A DNA stretch of 64,000 nt from contig NW_017804020.1 of NCBI RefSeq assembly GCF_001625305.1, forward strand, positions 7,590,855 to 7,654,854, written 5' to 3'. Below the pieces are notes generated by a model. That model ran no database searches, was not told where the DNA came from, and was given only the letters and a program-made list of their open reading frames with translations. The position numbers were made by a program, and so were the translations under genes. The stretch is from Branchiostoma belcheri. Its lineage: Eukaryota; Chordata; Leptocardii; Amphioxiformes; Branchiostomatidae. Of the stretch, positions 32,869 through 42,947 are shown piece after piece; position 1 is the stretch's first letter, and each line of letters opens with the position of its first letter.

Positions 32869-33340
32869 GAGGGCCTGCATGGGGGGTCCCGACAATGCTC
32901 TACGCTAAATGAGGACCTGCAAGGGGGGGTCCCGACAACGCTCTACACTGAATTCGGAAACCTCTCGATTACTCTTTACGGTAAATTCCAAGTGGCTACA
33001 ACGCATTACGTAGAATTAAAACGCCGAATACGCTCTACACAAAAATATTAGAGCGGTCTGTCTACGCTCTACGTAGAATTAAAACGGCCGATTACGCTCT
33101 ACAGAAAAGGGCTTGCGGGCCCCCCTAAATTGTGAGGGCAGGCTGAATTCAGGAACCATTTTAATATTTTACGATAAATTCCGGCAGCTACAATGCATTA
33201 CGTAGAATCAAAATGGCGAATTTCGCTCTGCACAAAATGCACCAATTACGCTCTACTTTGAACTTAAGCAGCCCATCTATGCTCTATGTAGAATTAAAAC
33301 GGTCCATTACGCTCTATGAAAAAGGGGATACAGGCCCCCT
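32869..33340 (+). mobile_element. G6 element hosting another G6
   Basis: Outer copy starts GAGGGCCTGCATGGGGGGTC, resumes after the insert, and ends near GGGGATACAGGCCCCC. Confidence 0.75.
32911..33124 (+). mobile_element. G6 element nested in G6
   Basis: GAGGACCTGCAAGGGGGGGT to CTTGCGGGCCCCC, 214 bp, with exact CTAAAT at 32905-32910 and 33125-33130. Confidence 0.88.
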
Positions 33341-34022
33341 TGTTGTAACCTTAGTTCAAGGTACATGTATTTCCTTAAGTGTCTGATCTAATCGGTCATT
33401 TAATTCCAGGTAGCATGTTATTTGTTATCCTAAATTCATCATTAGGTGTTTTTTAAAATCTTTAATAAATATCATTATAATTTATATATATACCGCATAT
33501 ATATAGTTATTCCCAAAATTTAACACAAGAACAACTTGATTTACATGTACCATTAAGCCTGAATTTACCGTTAGGCGTTGTAGATCCTCCTAACTTCATT
33601 GCTAGCAATTAGCGTGGCTGGGATCCCCCCATGCAGGCCCTCTCCAGAAACAAAGTGCAGAAGGAGTGTTTGACATAGGGAAGGTGGACAGACTCCTGTA
33701 AAGAGATTGAGATACCCCCTCCTATTTTTTATACGATTTTTCCAGTTGACCATTAGCCTATCTACACAAGAATTGCCATAATTCCCCCATGCAGACCCTC
33801 GTTGAAGACCAACCAATAATCTCACCATGTCCGCCCCTAGGCTACCCAGACCAGTACACATGACCTGTCAATGATAGCAAAAGACCACACAGGTGAAGGG
33901 GGGGGGGGGCAACAAGGTTCACCTGGTTTTGATAATGTTACCTTGTCACAGCCTACTCTGGAACACTGCTAGTCTTGTGGTGTACTCCTCACAAGTGTTC
34001 AGCTCAATTTGGCACATACAAG
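33341..34022. other. Decayed G6 pieces and unassigned DNA
   Basis: G6-like ends occur near 33620-33645 (CCCCCCATGCAGGCCCTC) and 33785-33802. The rest is unassigned. Confidence 0.35.
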
Positions 34023-34023
34023 T

Positions 34024-34518
34024 ACAGTGTTCGAAATACCTGTCTGCAGTCTCTGCAATCTGCAGATAGATTTTCAAGATTGCAGAAGAAAAATTATACA
34101 ATCTGCAATTTTGCAGAAGGAAAAATAGGCTCCAGATTCAATGGTTTTCAATTTAGCAAACTAGAACTCTCTGGCCCCAAGGACAGACAACACTTATAAG
34201 CTCCTGTTTTGAAACAACAGGAGCTTCTTCGAAATTCACTAATTTGCATCATCCTTGTCTTGACTTGTCTATCTTTTGTTTCCCTTTGGACTTCCAAAAA
34301 TTAAAAAGAGTGATAGATTAAACTTAAAAGAATTCCAGTAATGCTACAGATTTACAAAGTTATATATGATGTAAAAAAGACATGAATGGTTTGTGAAGGT
34401 TGTAGTATGGAGGCTTGTGTATTTGCAGAAAGTATTTTCAAATTGCAGAACAAAATTTTGACTCTTCTGCAATATTGCACATTTGCAGAGCACTGAAAAA
34501 AAGTATTTCGACCACTGA
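34024..34518 (+). mobile_element. hAT-like element with CAGTG ends
   Basis: CAGTGTTCGAAATAC and GTATTTCGACCACTG are inverted ends. The interior near each end is rich in CTGCA(A/G)A words. Confidence 0.55.
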
Positions 34519-35000
34519 AGTACAAGTACAAGTACAGGTTAGGAAAAGAATCAATGAGTCCAGTATCACCAGGCACTACAACATGAAACATTACCTTTCA
34601 AAGCTTTGGAAAAACTATTAACCTAAAAATCAATCCTTTCATTGATGAAAAACAATAAATCAAGCGGAATCAGTACAACAGGACAGACCACCTACTGACA
34701 ATCTTGAGTTAAAAGAAAAAAGGTACATGTACCATCTTACAAACATAGCAGGGGAAATTATATCAAAGGAACGTAGCAGGGAAAATTATAACAAAGGAAA
34801 AATATTAATCAAGCTCATCCAACACTGAATGTTAAAATTCTTGGATTTACAAAAAGCTACAATACAGCTTCTAGCTTTTGGTATGCTTCAAACTCAAGTG
34901 TGTTACAAGTGTCCACAACTCTGGTACAAAAGCACTCCTAGCTACAGAGCCTGGTACTGCACTAGTGCACAGAAAACTTTCTACTGATTCTAGTACCTTA
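34519..35000. other. Unassigned stretch
   Basis: A near tandem pair (GGGAAAATTATAACAAAGGA / GGGGAAATTATATCAAAGGA) occurs at 34750-34800. Otherwise nothing. Confidence 0.3.
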
Positions 35001-35448
35001 GGCCACACCGATTTAATTTCTTGGTTAACGGATTTTTTCTAGAAAAATAATGGAGCGGGCGGGCGAAAAAAAAATGAAAATAAAAACAGGCCTAGGCATC
35101 GTATTATGGCCCAAAATGGTACGATAGGAGCCATGAAGTCAACACACCTAGCCTGGGTTCCATCCTGGTTAGTTTACGTCCCCTCCCACAGTAAACTAAC
35201 CAGGATGGAACCCAGGCTACAACACACCAGGCTGGTTCAAAATTTAACAATGAATTTTAAACTTTCAATGATACCATTACATTGAAAAATGGAATAACTG
35301 TAACAACTAGGATGAAAAGGTCTGTTTTCAACTGTTCAGGGCAAAATATGAGCATTTTGCAGTTGATTCTGGATTTTTATTTTTATTTGCAAATCAGAAA
35401 AAAATGAAGCGGCGAATCCGTTAACCAATAAATTAAATTGGTGTGGCC
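35001..35448 (-). mobile_element. Harb-A element hosting an FB9
   Basis: Complete ends and TTA on both sides (34998-35000, 35449-35451). It is longer than others because of the insert at 35149-35219. Confidence 0.9.
35149..35219. mobile_element. FB9 foldback, 71 bp, nested in Harb-A
   Basis: TAGCCTGGGTTCCATCCTGG and its inverse form the arms. The 9-bp repeat CAACACACC flanks it at 35140-35148 and 35220-35228; uninterrupted Harb-A copies carry that 9-mer once. Confidence 0.95.
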
Positions 35449-35454
35449 TTAGGT

Positions 35455-36478
35455 CATGTTGATTTGATTATATGGATGACATCTGCGCATGCATGAATTT
35501 TTGTCCGTTTCCAAAAAAAAAAAGTTTTCGACCATACTTAAAAAGTGCAAATATACGCCGTATGTTGCAAAAAAAACAGAACTGGAAAACGATACTAATG
35601 TCATAGAATGCAGAAATCAATTCAGGAAAAGATTCTAAAACCACCTGCAGTCAGTGTCTGCTTGTGACTTGGAGGGATGAATGACAGAATATTAGAAGGC
35701 TTCATACCCTAACTCAGAGCCTAATTCACATTTTTTGGCGACGTCTCAGGGAGGAGCCTAATGGTACAGTACTGTGTGCATTTTGCAAGAATTCTAGGAA
35801 TGGTACAGGCATTTTGTCCACAGGAATGGAATGCCCATAGGCATGTCTCTGACCCACATCTATGCCCACATTCCTGGAAACCCTTGTGAAGACCTGTCTG
35901 CCCCAGATGGCCCTACTTTCTGTGACCCCGGGGCTCGTTCACTATACACTCAGGGGACGAGTGCACTGTATCTGTCTAGACTTACCAGGTACCAAGTCTT
36001 CCTCAAAATCATGAAATGATGGCAGTGCCATGCAAACAATAACCCTATAAGCAAACACCGTTGCCATGGCAAGGTATGTTTTCATTGCCAGTCTTATTGT
36101 ATCTGGAACTTGAAATGTATGGATTACAGACTCCCCCTATCGTATTTGAGAATACTGCAGCTATAATTGCTGGATCCCTCCTGTTCTGGACGTAATGTTA
36201 TCCTTTGCAACAAAAACAGTCACTCACTTTTTGAATAACTTTTACTTAAGAATCGTGAAGGAAATGATGGTGCAATTAGACTGGTTCTTTGTCTCTCCAA
36301 TATTACAGTACTGTACATGTAATGTTACATAGTCAAACTTGACTGTGTGATGCTTCTGCAAATTTAAAAGAAAGTAAATTGTACTTACTAGTAATACAAA
36401 TGTAGTACCTAACTAACATTGAGGACAAATTTTCAACCCCTTGTAATAAGTAAGTACACAAGCTATACAATGGCTAAA
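35455..36478. other. Mostly unassigned intron 1 sequence
   Basis: A worn Harb-B/D-type start (TTATATGGATGACATC) lies at 35460-35520. No other feature recognised. Confidence 0.3.
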
Positions 36479-36484
36479 ACAAAT

Positions 36485-36838
36485 GAGGGCCTGCAAGGGG
36501 GGGTCCCGACAACGCTCTACGCTGAATTTGGAAACCTCTCGATTACGCTTTACGATACATTCCAAGTGGCTACAAGGCATTACGTAGAATTACACGAATA
36601 CGCTCTACGCAAAATGTGAAGAGTGGTCCGTCTACGTAGCCTGGGTTCCATCCTGGTTAGTTTACGTCCGCTCCTACAGTCGCTACCACCAACCCAAGAA
36701 GCGATCCCAGACTGGTTGGTGGTAGCGACTGTAGGAGCGGACGTAAACTAACCAGGATGGAACCCAGGCTACCGTCTACGCTCTACGTAGAATTAAAACG
36801 GCCGATTACGCTCTACGGAAAAGGGCTTGCGGGCCCCC
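36485..36838 (+). mobile_element. G6 element hosting an FB9
   Basis: GAGGGCCTGCAAGGGGGGGT to CTTGCGGGCCCCC with exact ACAAAT at 36479-36484 and 36839-36844. Confidence 0.9.
36637..36771. mobile_element. FB9 foldback, 135 bp, nested in G6
   Basis: Arms begin TAGCCTGGGTTCCATCCTGG and extend ~55 bp each. The 9-bp repeat CCGTCTACG lies at 36628-36636 and 36772-36780. Confidence 0.95.
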
Positions 36839-36860
36839 ACAAATCAGTCCCGAAATGCAA

Positions 36861-37322
36861 AAGTACCGAATAGTAACGGGTTCCTTTCTCAGCACTAGGT
36901 GTACAGAGGTGAGGCGGCTTCCGTCCTAGATCTCCAGTGCTGAAGTTATGTCAACACTTGGTGCCCAGTGTCGACGGCTTCAGGACTGGAAACTATAAAT
37001 CGGCAAATCAAACCTTACCTTTAAAAAGAGTACCGAGATGCTGCCTTTGAACTCTAACACACATATTTTCGAGATCATAGCACCCAGGAAGCAAATTATT
37101 ATAACAATCGGGACAACAAGGTGATCAGCAGAACAGGACTGCACGGCCTCTTTCCTCACATTTTCAAAGACGTAGACTAAGCCTACGATACTGTGCTGTA
37201 CGCCAAACATAAGCACCAGAAGCCTAGTGCCGAAATGATTTGAGAACTCGGCTTCCAGCAGCAAGAGTCACAGAGCACTGGAACGATCCAGTGAGGAACC
37301 CGTTACTTTAGGTACTTCGACA
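36861..37322. mobile_element. Element with GTAACGGGTTCC inverted ends
   Basis: AAGTACCGAATAGTAACGGG is matched in inverse by CCCGTTACTTTAGGTACTT. A further inverse end (GAGGAACTCGTTAC) lies at ~38423-38436 beyond a LINE fragment, so a larger or composite element (36861-38436) is possible. The interior contains an exon-like ORF (37019-37264). Confidence 0.5.
37019..37264 (-). CDS. Unidentified exon-like membrane-protein ORF
   Basis: The minus-strand frame from 37264 is open for 82 codons to a perfect donor, TTTAAAG|GTAAGG. It encodes FSNHFGTRLLVLMFGVQHSI, then GLVYVFENVRKEAVQSC, then two hydrophobic runs (LVVPIVIIICFLGAMI; SISVLFLK). It looks like part of a multi-pass membrane protein, but I do not recognise the family. 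It lies in NUDT14 intron 1, same strand, inside an element with inverted ends. It could be captured host sequence, a decayed gene or chance. Confidence 0.3.
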
Positions 37323-37510
37323 GTGGTGAACGGCCTCTGAGCACTGGCAAGGGAGTGCCGAGTGGAATTTAGCACTGGAAAACGAGTGCCGAGTCAAGAT
37401 TCAGCTCTGGAATTCCAGTTCTGGCGGAGCTTCAGCACTGGAACAAAGCCGTTCAGCTCTGGAATTCCAGTTCTGGCGGAGCTTCAGCACTGGAAAAAAA
37501 AGCCGTTCAG
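37323..37510. repeat. Short repeats built on CAGCACTGGAA
   Basis: The block TCTGGAATTCCAGTTCTGGC then GGAGCTTCAGCACTGGAA occurs twice in tandem (~37405 and ~37460), with looser copies to the left. Confidence 0.6.
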
Positions 37511-37514
37511 CACT

Positions 37515-38345
37515 AGAATTCTTCTTCTTCTTCTTCTCTTTAATGCCCAACATCATGTTAGTGATGACACTGGCATGTCGTAGTGCTCTGCTGCCTTCGT
37601 CTGACATGTTCTGGCGAACTTGTTTATTTTCCAAACCATAATCCCATCTCATCAGTCCGTAGTCCGTAGCCTGGGTCGGGAATCCTTAAGGGCACTGTAA
37701 AACTGCACTGTTCAGTGACTTTTGGAGGCACGTGACACAAAGGTGTCCACGGTAGGTGCCTCCACCACTTCGCAGCTAAGCCTGTTCCAGTCCTTCACTG
37801 TTCTTGGAAGGAAGGACCCTCCTCTGTTCTGTGTCCTTGTGTGAATAAGACGGAACTGTTTGTTGTGGGTTCTACATTGTTGTGGAGGGAGAGGAACCAA
37901 TTTGTTCTTGATAATTGGACACCAAAGAAGCTCGCGTTGTATCTTGTAAAGACAAGTTAACTGTGCCACCCTCCTGCGTTTCCAGCCAAGCGTACTCAGC
38001 ATACTGGTCACGCTGGAGGTATTGTGGTAGCGGCCGAGCACAAACCTTGCCGCTCTTCTCTGGACTGCTTCTAGTTTGTCCACTCCCTTCCTGGTGTACG
38101 GGTCCCACACTGTGCTTGCATAGTCGAGTATGGGCCGTACAAATGCTTTGTATGCTTTCTCCTTTATTCTCTTAGAGCAGATCTTAAGGTTGCGTCTAAG
38201 AAATCCCAGGACCCGATTTGCCGTATTTACAGTATTGCAGATGTGTGTGTCCCAAGCCATGTCTCTACTCATTGTTGTTCCCAGGTAGTTGACAGTCTGT
38301 ACGGTAGCTAGGGTGTGGCCGTGTAAGACGTAAGAGCTCTCAAAC
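37515..38345 (-). mobile_element. LINE fragment: C-terminal reverse transcriptase region
   Basis: The minus-strand frame covering 37712-38461 encodes VQTVNYLGTTMSRDMAWDTH, then RPILDYASTVWDPYT and LEAVQRRAARFVLGRY, then SFLPRTVKDWNRL. These are the post-palm and C-terminal motifs of jockey/CR1-clade LINE ORF2 proteins. The YADD catalytic region and the 5' part are absent. The 3' end is marked by a TTC-repeat (GAA on the sense strand) at ~37520-37540. The upstream junction lies near 38340, where CAGCACT-type repeat text resumes. Confidence 0.85.
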
Positions 38346-38657
38346 GGTGCGGAGGTTCCTTCCGCACAGGGCCCCGAGTGCCGACGCCACTTTCCCCGCG
38401 AATTCCGCACTGGGTGGCCAGTGAGGAACTCGTTACATCTGTAGCCTTGCTCCCAAAACATATCAAATCTAACAACTTTGATGACAGCTGGTGAAAAAAG
38501 TCATTTTCATTTTTTAAAAGCGGAACTGAAACTCACAGACCCCCCCCCACACACACACACAGTATTTTTCGATCCGCCGATGATTTGTGCAGATTTCAGT
38601 TGAAGCCAATGTATCTGTGCCGTGACAGCTCGATAAACATTGTCTAACGGTACTCAC

Positions 38658-38738
38658 CTGAGTGTATTTAACTCGTTTCGGCCGTAAAAATCGTGAATCT
38701 GTGCACGGGACCATTTCCACATCTCGGATATCGTCCAT
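38658..38738 (-). CDS. NUDT14: NUDT14-like UDP-sugar pyrophosphatase, exon 1 (start codon)
   Basis: This is the first coding exon, 27 codons, read on the minus strand. It starts at an ATG in the context GAAAATGG and ends at a strong donor, CAG|GTGAGT. The peptide begins MDDIRDVEMVPCTDSRFLRP and ends KRVKYTQ. It matches the human NUDT14 N-terminus in pattern: M-(E/D)-x-I, a Cys, S-x-(F/Y)-LRP, and Y-x-Q before the splice. NUDT14 is a cytosolic Nudix hydrolase that splits UDP-glucose and related sugar nucleotides to sugar phosphate and UMP. The exon ends in phase 0, and exon 2 starts with Asn-Gly-Val-Gln, as in the vertebrate protein. It is head-to-head with the C6orf120 homologue. The family comparison is from memory. 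Confidence is high because three further exons fit in order and phase. Confidence 0.85.
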
Positions 38739-39051
38739 TTTCAGTTTCCCGGGTCGGCCTAGTCATTAGAACGCAACAAAACGCAATCCTACAATCGTTT
38801 ACCTCTTACACATCCAAAGGTAACTCAAAGTTACGTAATCTGTGATAATATATTATCAGATGTTTTACGACAGTTTAACATCTTATTTATTTAGGCGTTG
38901 ATGGAGTTAATAAACTACACGAGCTGGTGACTGTTGTTCAGGATGTGCGGATGCGATCTTCAGGGCAAAGGTCACCCGTGCGGGTCAAAGGGGGTCAGTG
39001 GGTCTGTCATCTTTGTGACAAGAGTTGTTTTGCAAGTTTTACTCGTAAACG
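38739..39051. promoter_or_regulatory. Probable divergent promoter between NUDT14 and the C6orf120 homologue
   Basis: The region lies between the NUDT14 start codon (minus) and a plausible plus-strand donor AAACG|GTAAGC at 39051/39052, which may end a noncoding first exon of the C6orf120 homologue. It contains no recognisable mobile element, unlike nearly all flanking DNA. No TATA box is obvious. Promoter function is an inference from gene orientation only. Confidence 0.35.
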
Positions 39052-40280
39052 GTAAGCTCTTTCTTCAACTTTTACCCTAACATAACACTCTATTAGAGCC
39101 GCATGTGTTTCGGCCGAATGGCACAGACTATATAGACTAGGTCCTTCTTCTGTGCGAACGTAGGTTTCATTTTGGAACTGGGTGGGGAGGGGGCAACCTA
39201 GGTAACGTTACTAGTATCGTTTCTTTTTACATGTCCCGACTCTGTATCTGTTTAATACTAGTACACATTTATCTGTTTATCTAGGTCAGTACATACATAA
39301 TGCTATACCAAGGACCAAGGAGGATAAAAATCAAACCTCCTTGGCTATACAAAAGAGAAACCGTGTCATAGCAATGTGAAATATTTCACAATGTAGTATT
39401 CCATAATTTTATACCATGTAACGTTAACGGGAGGGGTCCTAATTCCGACCTATGTTCCATGCAAATGTACATACCTTTTTATCCGCGGCGACTGTTGCAG
39501 GGCTTCTCTTGCTTGCAGTCTTTTACATTAGCCCTAACAACAGTCGCGGAGCGGTGCATTGGGCCAAATGAACAAACATGCGTTTTACCGTGCCGGAACA
39601 CTTTGAGACCGAAGTTTGCACGTCCCTGGATTCCTAACAGCCTCACCTAGCGTGCCGGGGTGTTTTGCGTGTCAACCGGCCCCTGTGCGACTCGTACCGC
39701 CACTATTTGCGATCGCTCCCCATGTATTCATAAGCCGAGTGGCCGCCATCTTGGTCAGTAGCGCGCTGAATCAGCTACTTGCAAATGTGCCGCTACTTTT
39801 CTGATCCATAGAAATAGCTTATCAGAAACGTAGGGGCATGTAACAGGATTCTTAGGGTACCGTATAACAGAAACGCAAAATAATTTGAGAAAAAGATCTT
39901 AATTTAAGTAACTACTGAAGAAACAGGGTTCACCACATGTGACACAGCCCCCAGCAGGAGCCGTGGTCCTTGTGTGTAAAACGAAAAGTGTCCTAGTAGG
40001 TGATTTGGTACGCGCCGCACGTCAAATGTCGCTCAATTTTGCCTTGTGTAAATTGGGCCTAATGTTCCTAGCAGGTGTGAACAGTCAAATTCGTGTCAAG
40101 ATGTGAATTATCCTGATTTGCATAGATCTTCTTGTGTCCTTCCTTTGCTTTCACACCAGAATGACGCAACTGGGAGACACAGTGACACAGTGCATATACC
40201 ATGCATGGGAAGATATACCGTCAGGCGTCTGATGTCACTCAATTCTGTGTGTTATCATAATCACACTCACACTGTGCTAA
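39052..40280. other. Element-poor region upstream of the C6orf120 homologue
   Basis: I see no coding exon here. A YY1-like motif GCCGCCATCTTGG occurs at 39742-39754 in a locally CpG-rich stretch, so a second start region for the plus-strand gene is possible. No family of repeats found elsewhere in the window was recognised in it. Confidence 0.3.
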
Positions 40281-40737
40281 GGCCACACCAAGTAAATTTT
40301 ATGGATGACGTCCTTTGGAGACCCTTTATCTAATGCGAGAGGGCAAAAAAAACCAAGAAGGGCCCTAAAAAACAAGATGCCTAGATTAGAAATATACTAA
40401 GAGACGACAAATGTTAGGACACAAATTGAATGAGGTGACACAGATTAACAAGCAAGAAGTCATTTATTCATCATCAAAACAGCAATAAATCAGGTGGAAC
40501 AGCAGTTGTCGTCCTGTTTCTTTCATCACATTTTTGCAGGCCTGCAGAAACAAAGCATGTGCTCTTTACCCATTTCGCGTTACGGGTTTCACGTCAATCT
40601 AACGATTTGCGGCACTGTCGTGACTCGAGCTCTTTGGTCACAGTTACAGGAAGCAGAATTTCTTGGTTTTTTTTTTAGGAACAGGCCAAAATCAATGCGC
40701 GCGCGGATGTTATCCATAAAATTTACTTGGTATGGCC
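40281..40737 (+). mobile_element. Harb-D element ending beside the C6orf120 acceptor
   Basis: GGCCACACCAAGTAAAT and ATTTACTTGGTATGGCC, with TAA at 40278-40280 and 40738-40740. Its right end is 26 bp before the exon that carries the C6orf120 coding sequence. Confidence 0.9.
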
Positions 40738-40791
40738 TAACCAAAAATACCCCTCTCTTTCAGTTAGCTTCATGTGAAGCCTCCTGTTGCC

Positions 40792-41322
40792 ATGAAAGTC
40801 TTGACGCTGAGTTACGTGTGGTCCCACATGAGGTGGCTCAGGATCCTCCTGTATGCCGTCACCTTCCTGGCCACGCTGGTCCTGGCGTCCAAACGGGACT
40901 ACGTCCTGCAGTCCTTCAGCGGTCACGTCGGCGCCGGGAACTACACGTACTACCAGATGTACCGAGAGGGGGAGGTGAGCCTGCTGGTGGAGACACTGGA
41001 GGGGGACGCAGACATCTACGTCTCCGCCTCCACCCTGTCTCCGGACTTCGACAACTACGACATGAACTCGGTAACCTGCGGGGACGACCGCGTAGACATC
41101 CCCGCCGACATGAAGAGACCGATTGGCATCGGGATCTACGGCCACCCCTCGCACGACGCGGCCAGGTACCGCTTCACCGTGCTGGTGGACTACTTTTCAG
41201 GGAGCGAGTCGTTCGTACATGGAAACCACAGAGAAGAGGGGGATGAGGACATAGATGAGGAGTCCATATTGTGGACCATATTTGTCAGCATCTTGAAGAT
41301 ATTGCTGGATATCTTGGTGTAG
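40792..41322 (+). CDS. C6orf120 (UPF0669) homologue
   Basis: A complete 176-residue coding sequence in one exon. An upstream acceptor, ctctctttcag|TT at 40763/40764, implies at least one noncoding 5' exon. The start chosen is the first in-frame ATG, in good context (GCCATGA); the frame is open upstream only through GTG. Residues ~14-32 form a hydrophobic signal or anchor (RILLYAVTFLATLVLA). The body carries the family blocks HVGAGNYTYY (with an N-glycosylation site NYT), LEGDADIYVSAS and RPIGIGIYGHPSH. The C-terminus is acidic, then ends in a hydrophobic tail, ILWTIFVSILKILLDILV. The human protein is a small secreted or membrane-associated glycoprotein of unclear role. The exon is strongly GC-rich compared with its surroundings. 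A Harb-D element ends 26 bp before the exon. Confidence 0.92.
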   Translation: MKVLTLSYVWSHMRWLRILLYAVTFLATLVLASKRDYVLQSFSGHVGAGNYTYYQMYREGEVSLLVETLEGDADIYVSASTLSPDFDNYDMNSVTCGDDRVDIPADMKRPIGIGIYGHPSHDAARYRFTVLVDYFSGSESFVHGNHREEGDEDIDEESILWTIFVSILKILLDILV

Positions 41323-41458
41323 GGCATCATGTGGCAATAAGAATATGAGGCTGGTGTATTTTGATAAAAGGCAGTACTAGATGAACAACACAGATACATA
41401 ACTTAGGCCCTGTTGCACGTACTAGTAGCCGAATATGGCCTCCCAACAACTGTGGTTA

Positions 41459-41810
41459 GGCCTAGGAAAAAAATGTTGTGTTTCCTCTTTCAGTCCTGAA
41501 AAAATTAGGGTCGGTAGGTAGGGATTATCTTTTTTTTTAGACTTCAGTGACATCTATATTGGGGTCCAACTTATAGTTATACGATACAGTTTAACATAGT
41601 AAAACTTCCATGAGGACACTTTTATTTTCAATGTCAATGGTAGAAAACCAATTGTACAACGTTTTACAGGTGTCAGATCATGGAGTTAGAAAAGGTTGAT
41701 TAGCTCAAAAAATTTGTCCCTTCAGGGACTACCCAAAAAAAGTCTAGGATCAGCAGGTTTTTCTAGGATCGGACGGGAAACAGGAAACACAACATTTTTT
41801 TTCCAAGGCC
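41459..41810 (-). mobile_element. Harb-H, complete copy
   Basis: GGCCTAGGAAAAAAATGTTG and the inverse CAACATTTTTTTTCCAAGGCC are ~35-bp ends with exact TTA flanks (41456-41458, 41811-41813). Confidence 0.85.
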
Positions 41811-41813
41811 TTA

Positions 41814-42371
41814 ACGGTGCACACACCAATTCTTCCGCGACAGGGGTCCAAGGTAGTGCCCGGAAAAAAAGTGACGAAGGGGTTCCGGTGGTTCATGTTT
41901 GAGTTTACATTTCTCATAATCTGCTGCAAAATGGTATTAACTACTAACATGGCTGGAAAGTGTAAGAAGTGGCGTGTTTTGGGTGTGTTTTGGGTGAAAA
42001 TTGATTTCGGGCCCGAGGCTTACTTCCGGGTGTCCTTCCGCCTTCAGCGCGGTGCTTCGGTTTTTTTCAAATGCTCAAAACATTCGGGAGTGAACGAGAG
42101 GTTCAGCCATGGTTAGCTGGTGGTTGCCCGGTGTTCTGGGGTAGTTCAGCAGTGTCCAAGATGTGTTTGAAATTTTACTCAAATTCTATTTGATTTGTTT
42201 AATTAGAAAGGTAGGCATGGGCTAAAACTACAGCCAACCTTGGTTGGTTGTTGGTCGGATAAAGAATGTGTGACAGGGGCTTAAGGTAGATCAGTTAAGA
42301 CTTCAGGAATGATCTGAGATAGGAAGAGGAAAAGAGTGTACAGTGTTATTACCAAACAAAGACCCCATTAT
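41814..42371. other. Unassigned stretch
   Basis: Text near 42255-42283 (GTCGGATAAAGAATGTGTGA, CAGGGGCTT) resembles one end of the element at 60496-60797. No gene recognised. Confidence 0.3.
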
Positions 42372-42380
42372 TGTATGTCT

Positions 42381-42947
42381 CATCCTCCCATGGCAGGGGC
42401 AGCGGCTCCGAATTCCTTCTCCACCCCTACCCCTGCCGAATAACCCTGCATCTTCTACTCTGCGAGCCCAGGAATATTAATATTCATGAGCTTTCCTTAT
42501 TTGGCATGACCCCATTTCTGACTTGGCCGCCGGCGACTCCGCCGCCGCCCGGTGATGAGCCCGTTGGGGAGGCCGTGCGGGGCAAAGTCACCGAGCCGCC
42601 CCGTCTTTTCTCCGCGCCGGCACCTTCCCCGTGCTCGGCGGGATCCGCGCGCAGCCTCCAGCACACGCTAGCGGCCTGCATCGCAAAATTCTCTTCCCAA
42701 GACGACGCCATGTTTGTTTTTATTTGTCACTGAACAGCCGATGTAAGAGCCGACATGATTGGTTCCGATAGCTAGCGTAGCTCATAAATATTTAATGTAG
42801 AGTGCGTTGAAGATTTTCTCTGTGATACGTGATTGACTGAGAGCGTGTCCCTGGAATCGGGTCGCAGAGTAGAAGATGCGGGGTTATTCGGCAGGGGTAA
42901 GGGGTGGAGAAGGAATTCGGAGCCGCTGCCCCTGCCATGGGAGGATG
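42381..42947. mobile_element. MULE-like element with ~88-bp inverted ends and gene-like core
   Basis: Bases 42381-42470 (CATCCTCCCATGGCAGGGGC onward) are inverted at ~42860-42947. The 9-bp repeat TGTATGTCT flanks the element at 42372-42380 and 42948-42956. The ~390-bp core is strongly CpG-rich. On its minus strand it has a CCAAT motif and then an ATG in good context opening ~75 codons (MASSWEENFAMQAASVCW...). Long inverted ends, a 9-bp duplication and gene-like cargo are the Pack-MULE pattern; no transposase is present. Confidence 0.75.

Noticed and set aside
37712-38461. Host gene on the minus strand
   Set aside because: Motifs such as LDYASTVWDPYT and VQRRAARFVLGRY identify a LINE ORF2 C-terminus.
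39730-39790. Coding start on the minus strand at ATGGCGGCCACT
   Set aside because: The frame ends after about two dozen codons with no donor or match; the motif is better read as a YY1-like site.
40494-41246. 250-codon plus-strand frame overlapping the C6orf120 homologue
   Set aside because: It is a different frame crossing the Harb-D element and the exon; the conserved protein is in the other frame.
42484-42711. Definite new gene starting MASSWEENF
   Set aside because: The frame and promoter-like text are real, but they lie inside an element with a 9-bp duplication, so independent gene status is not supported.
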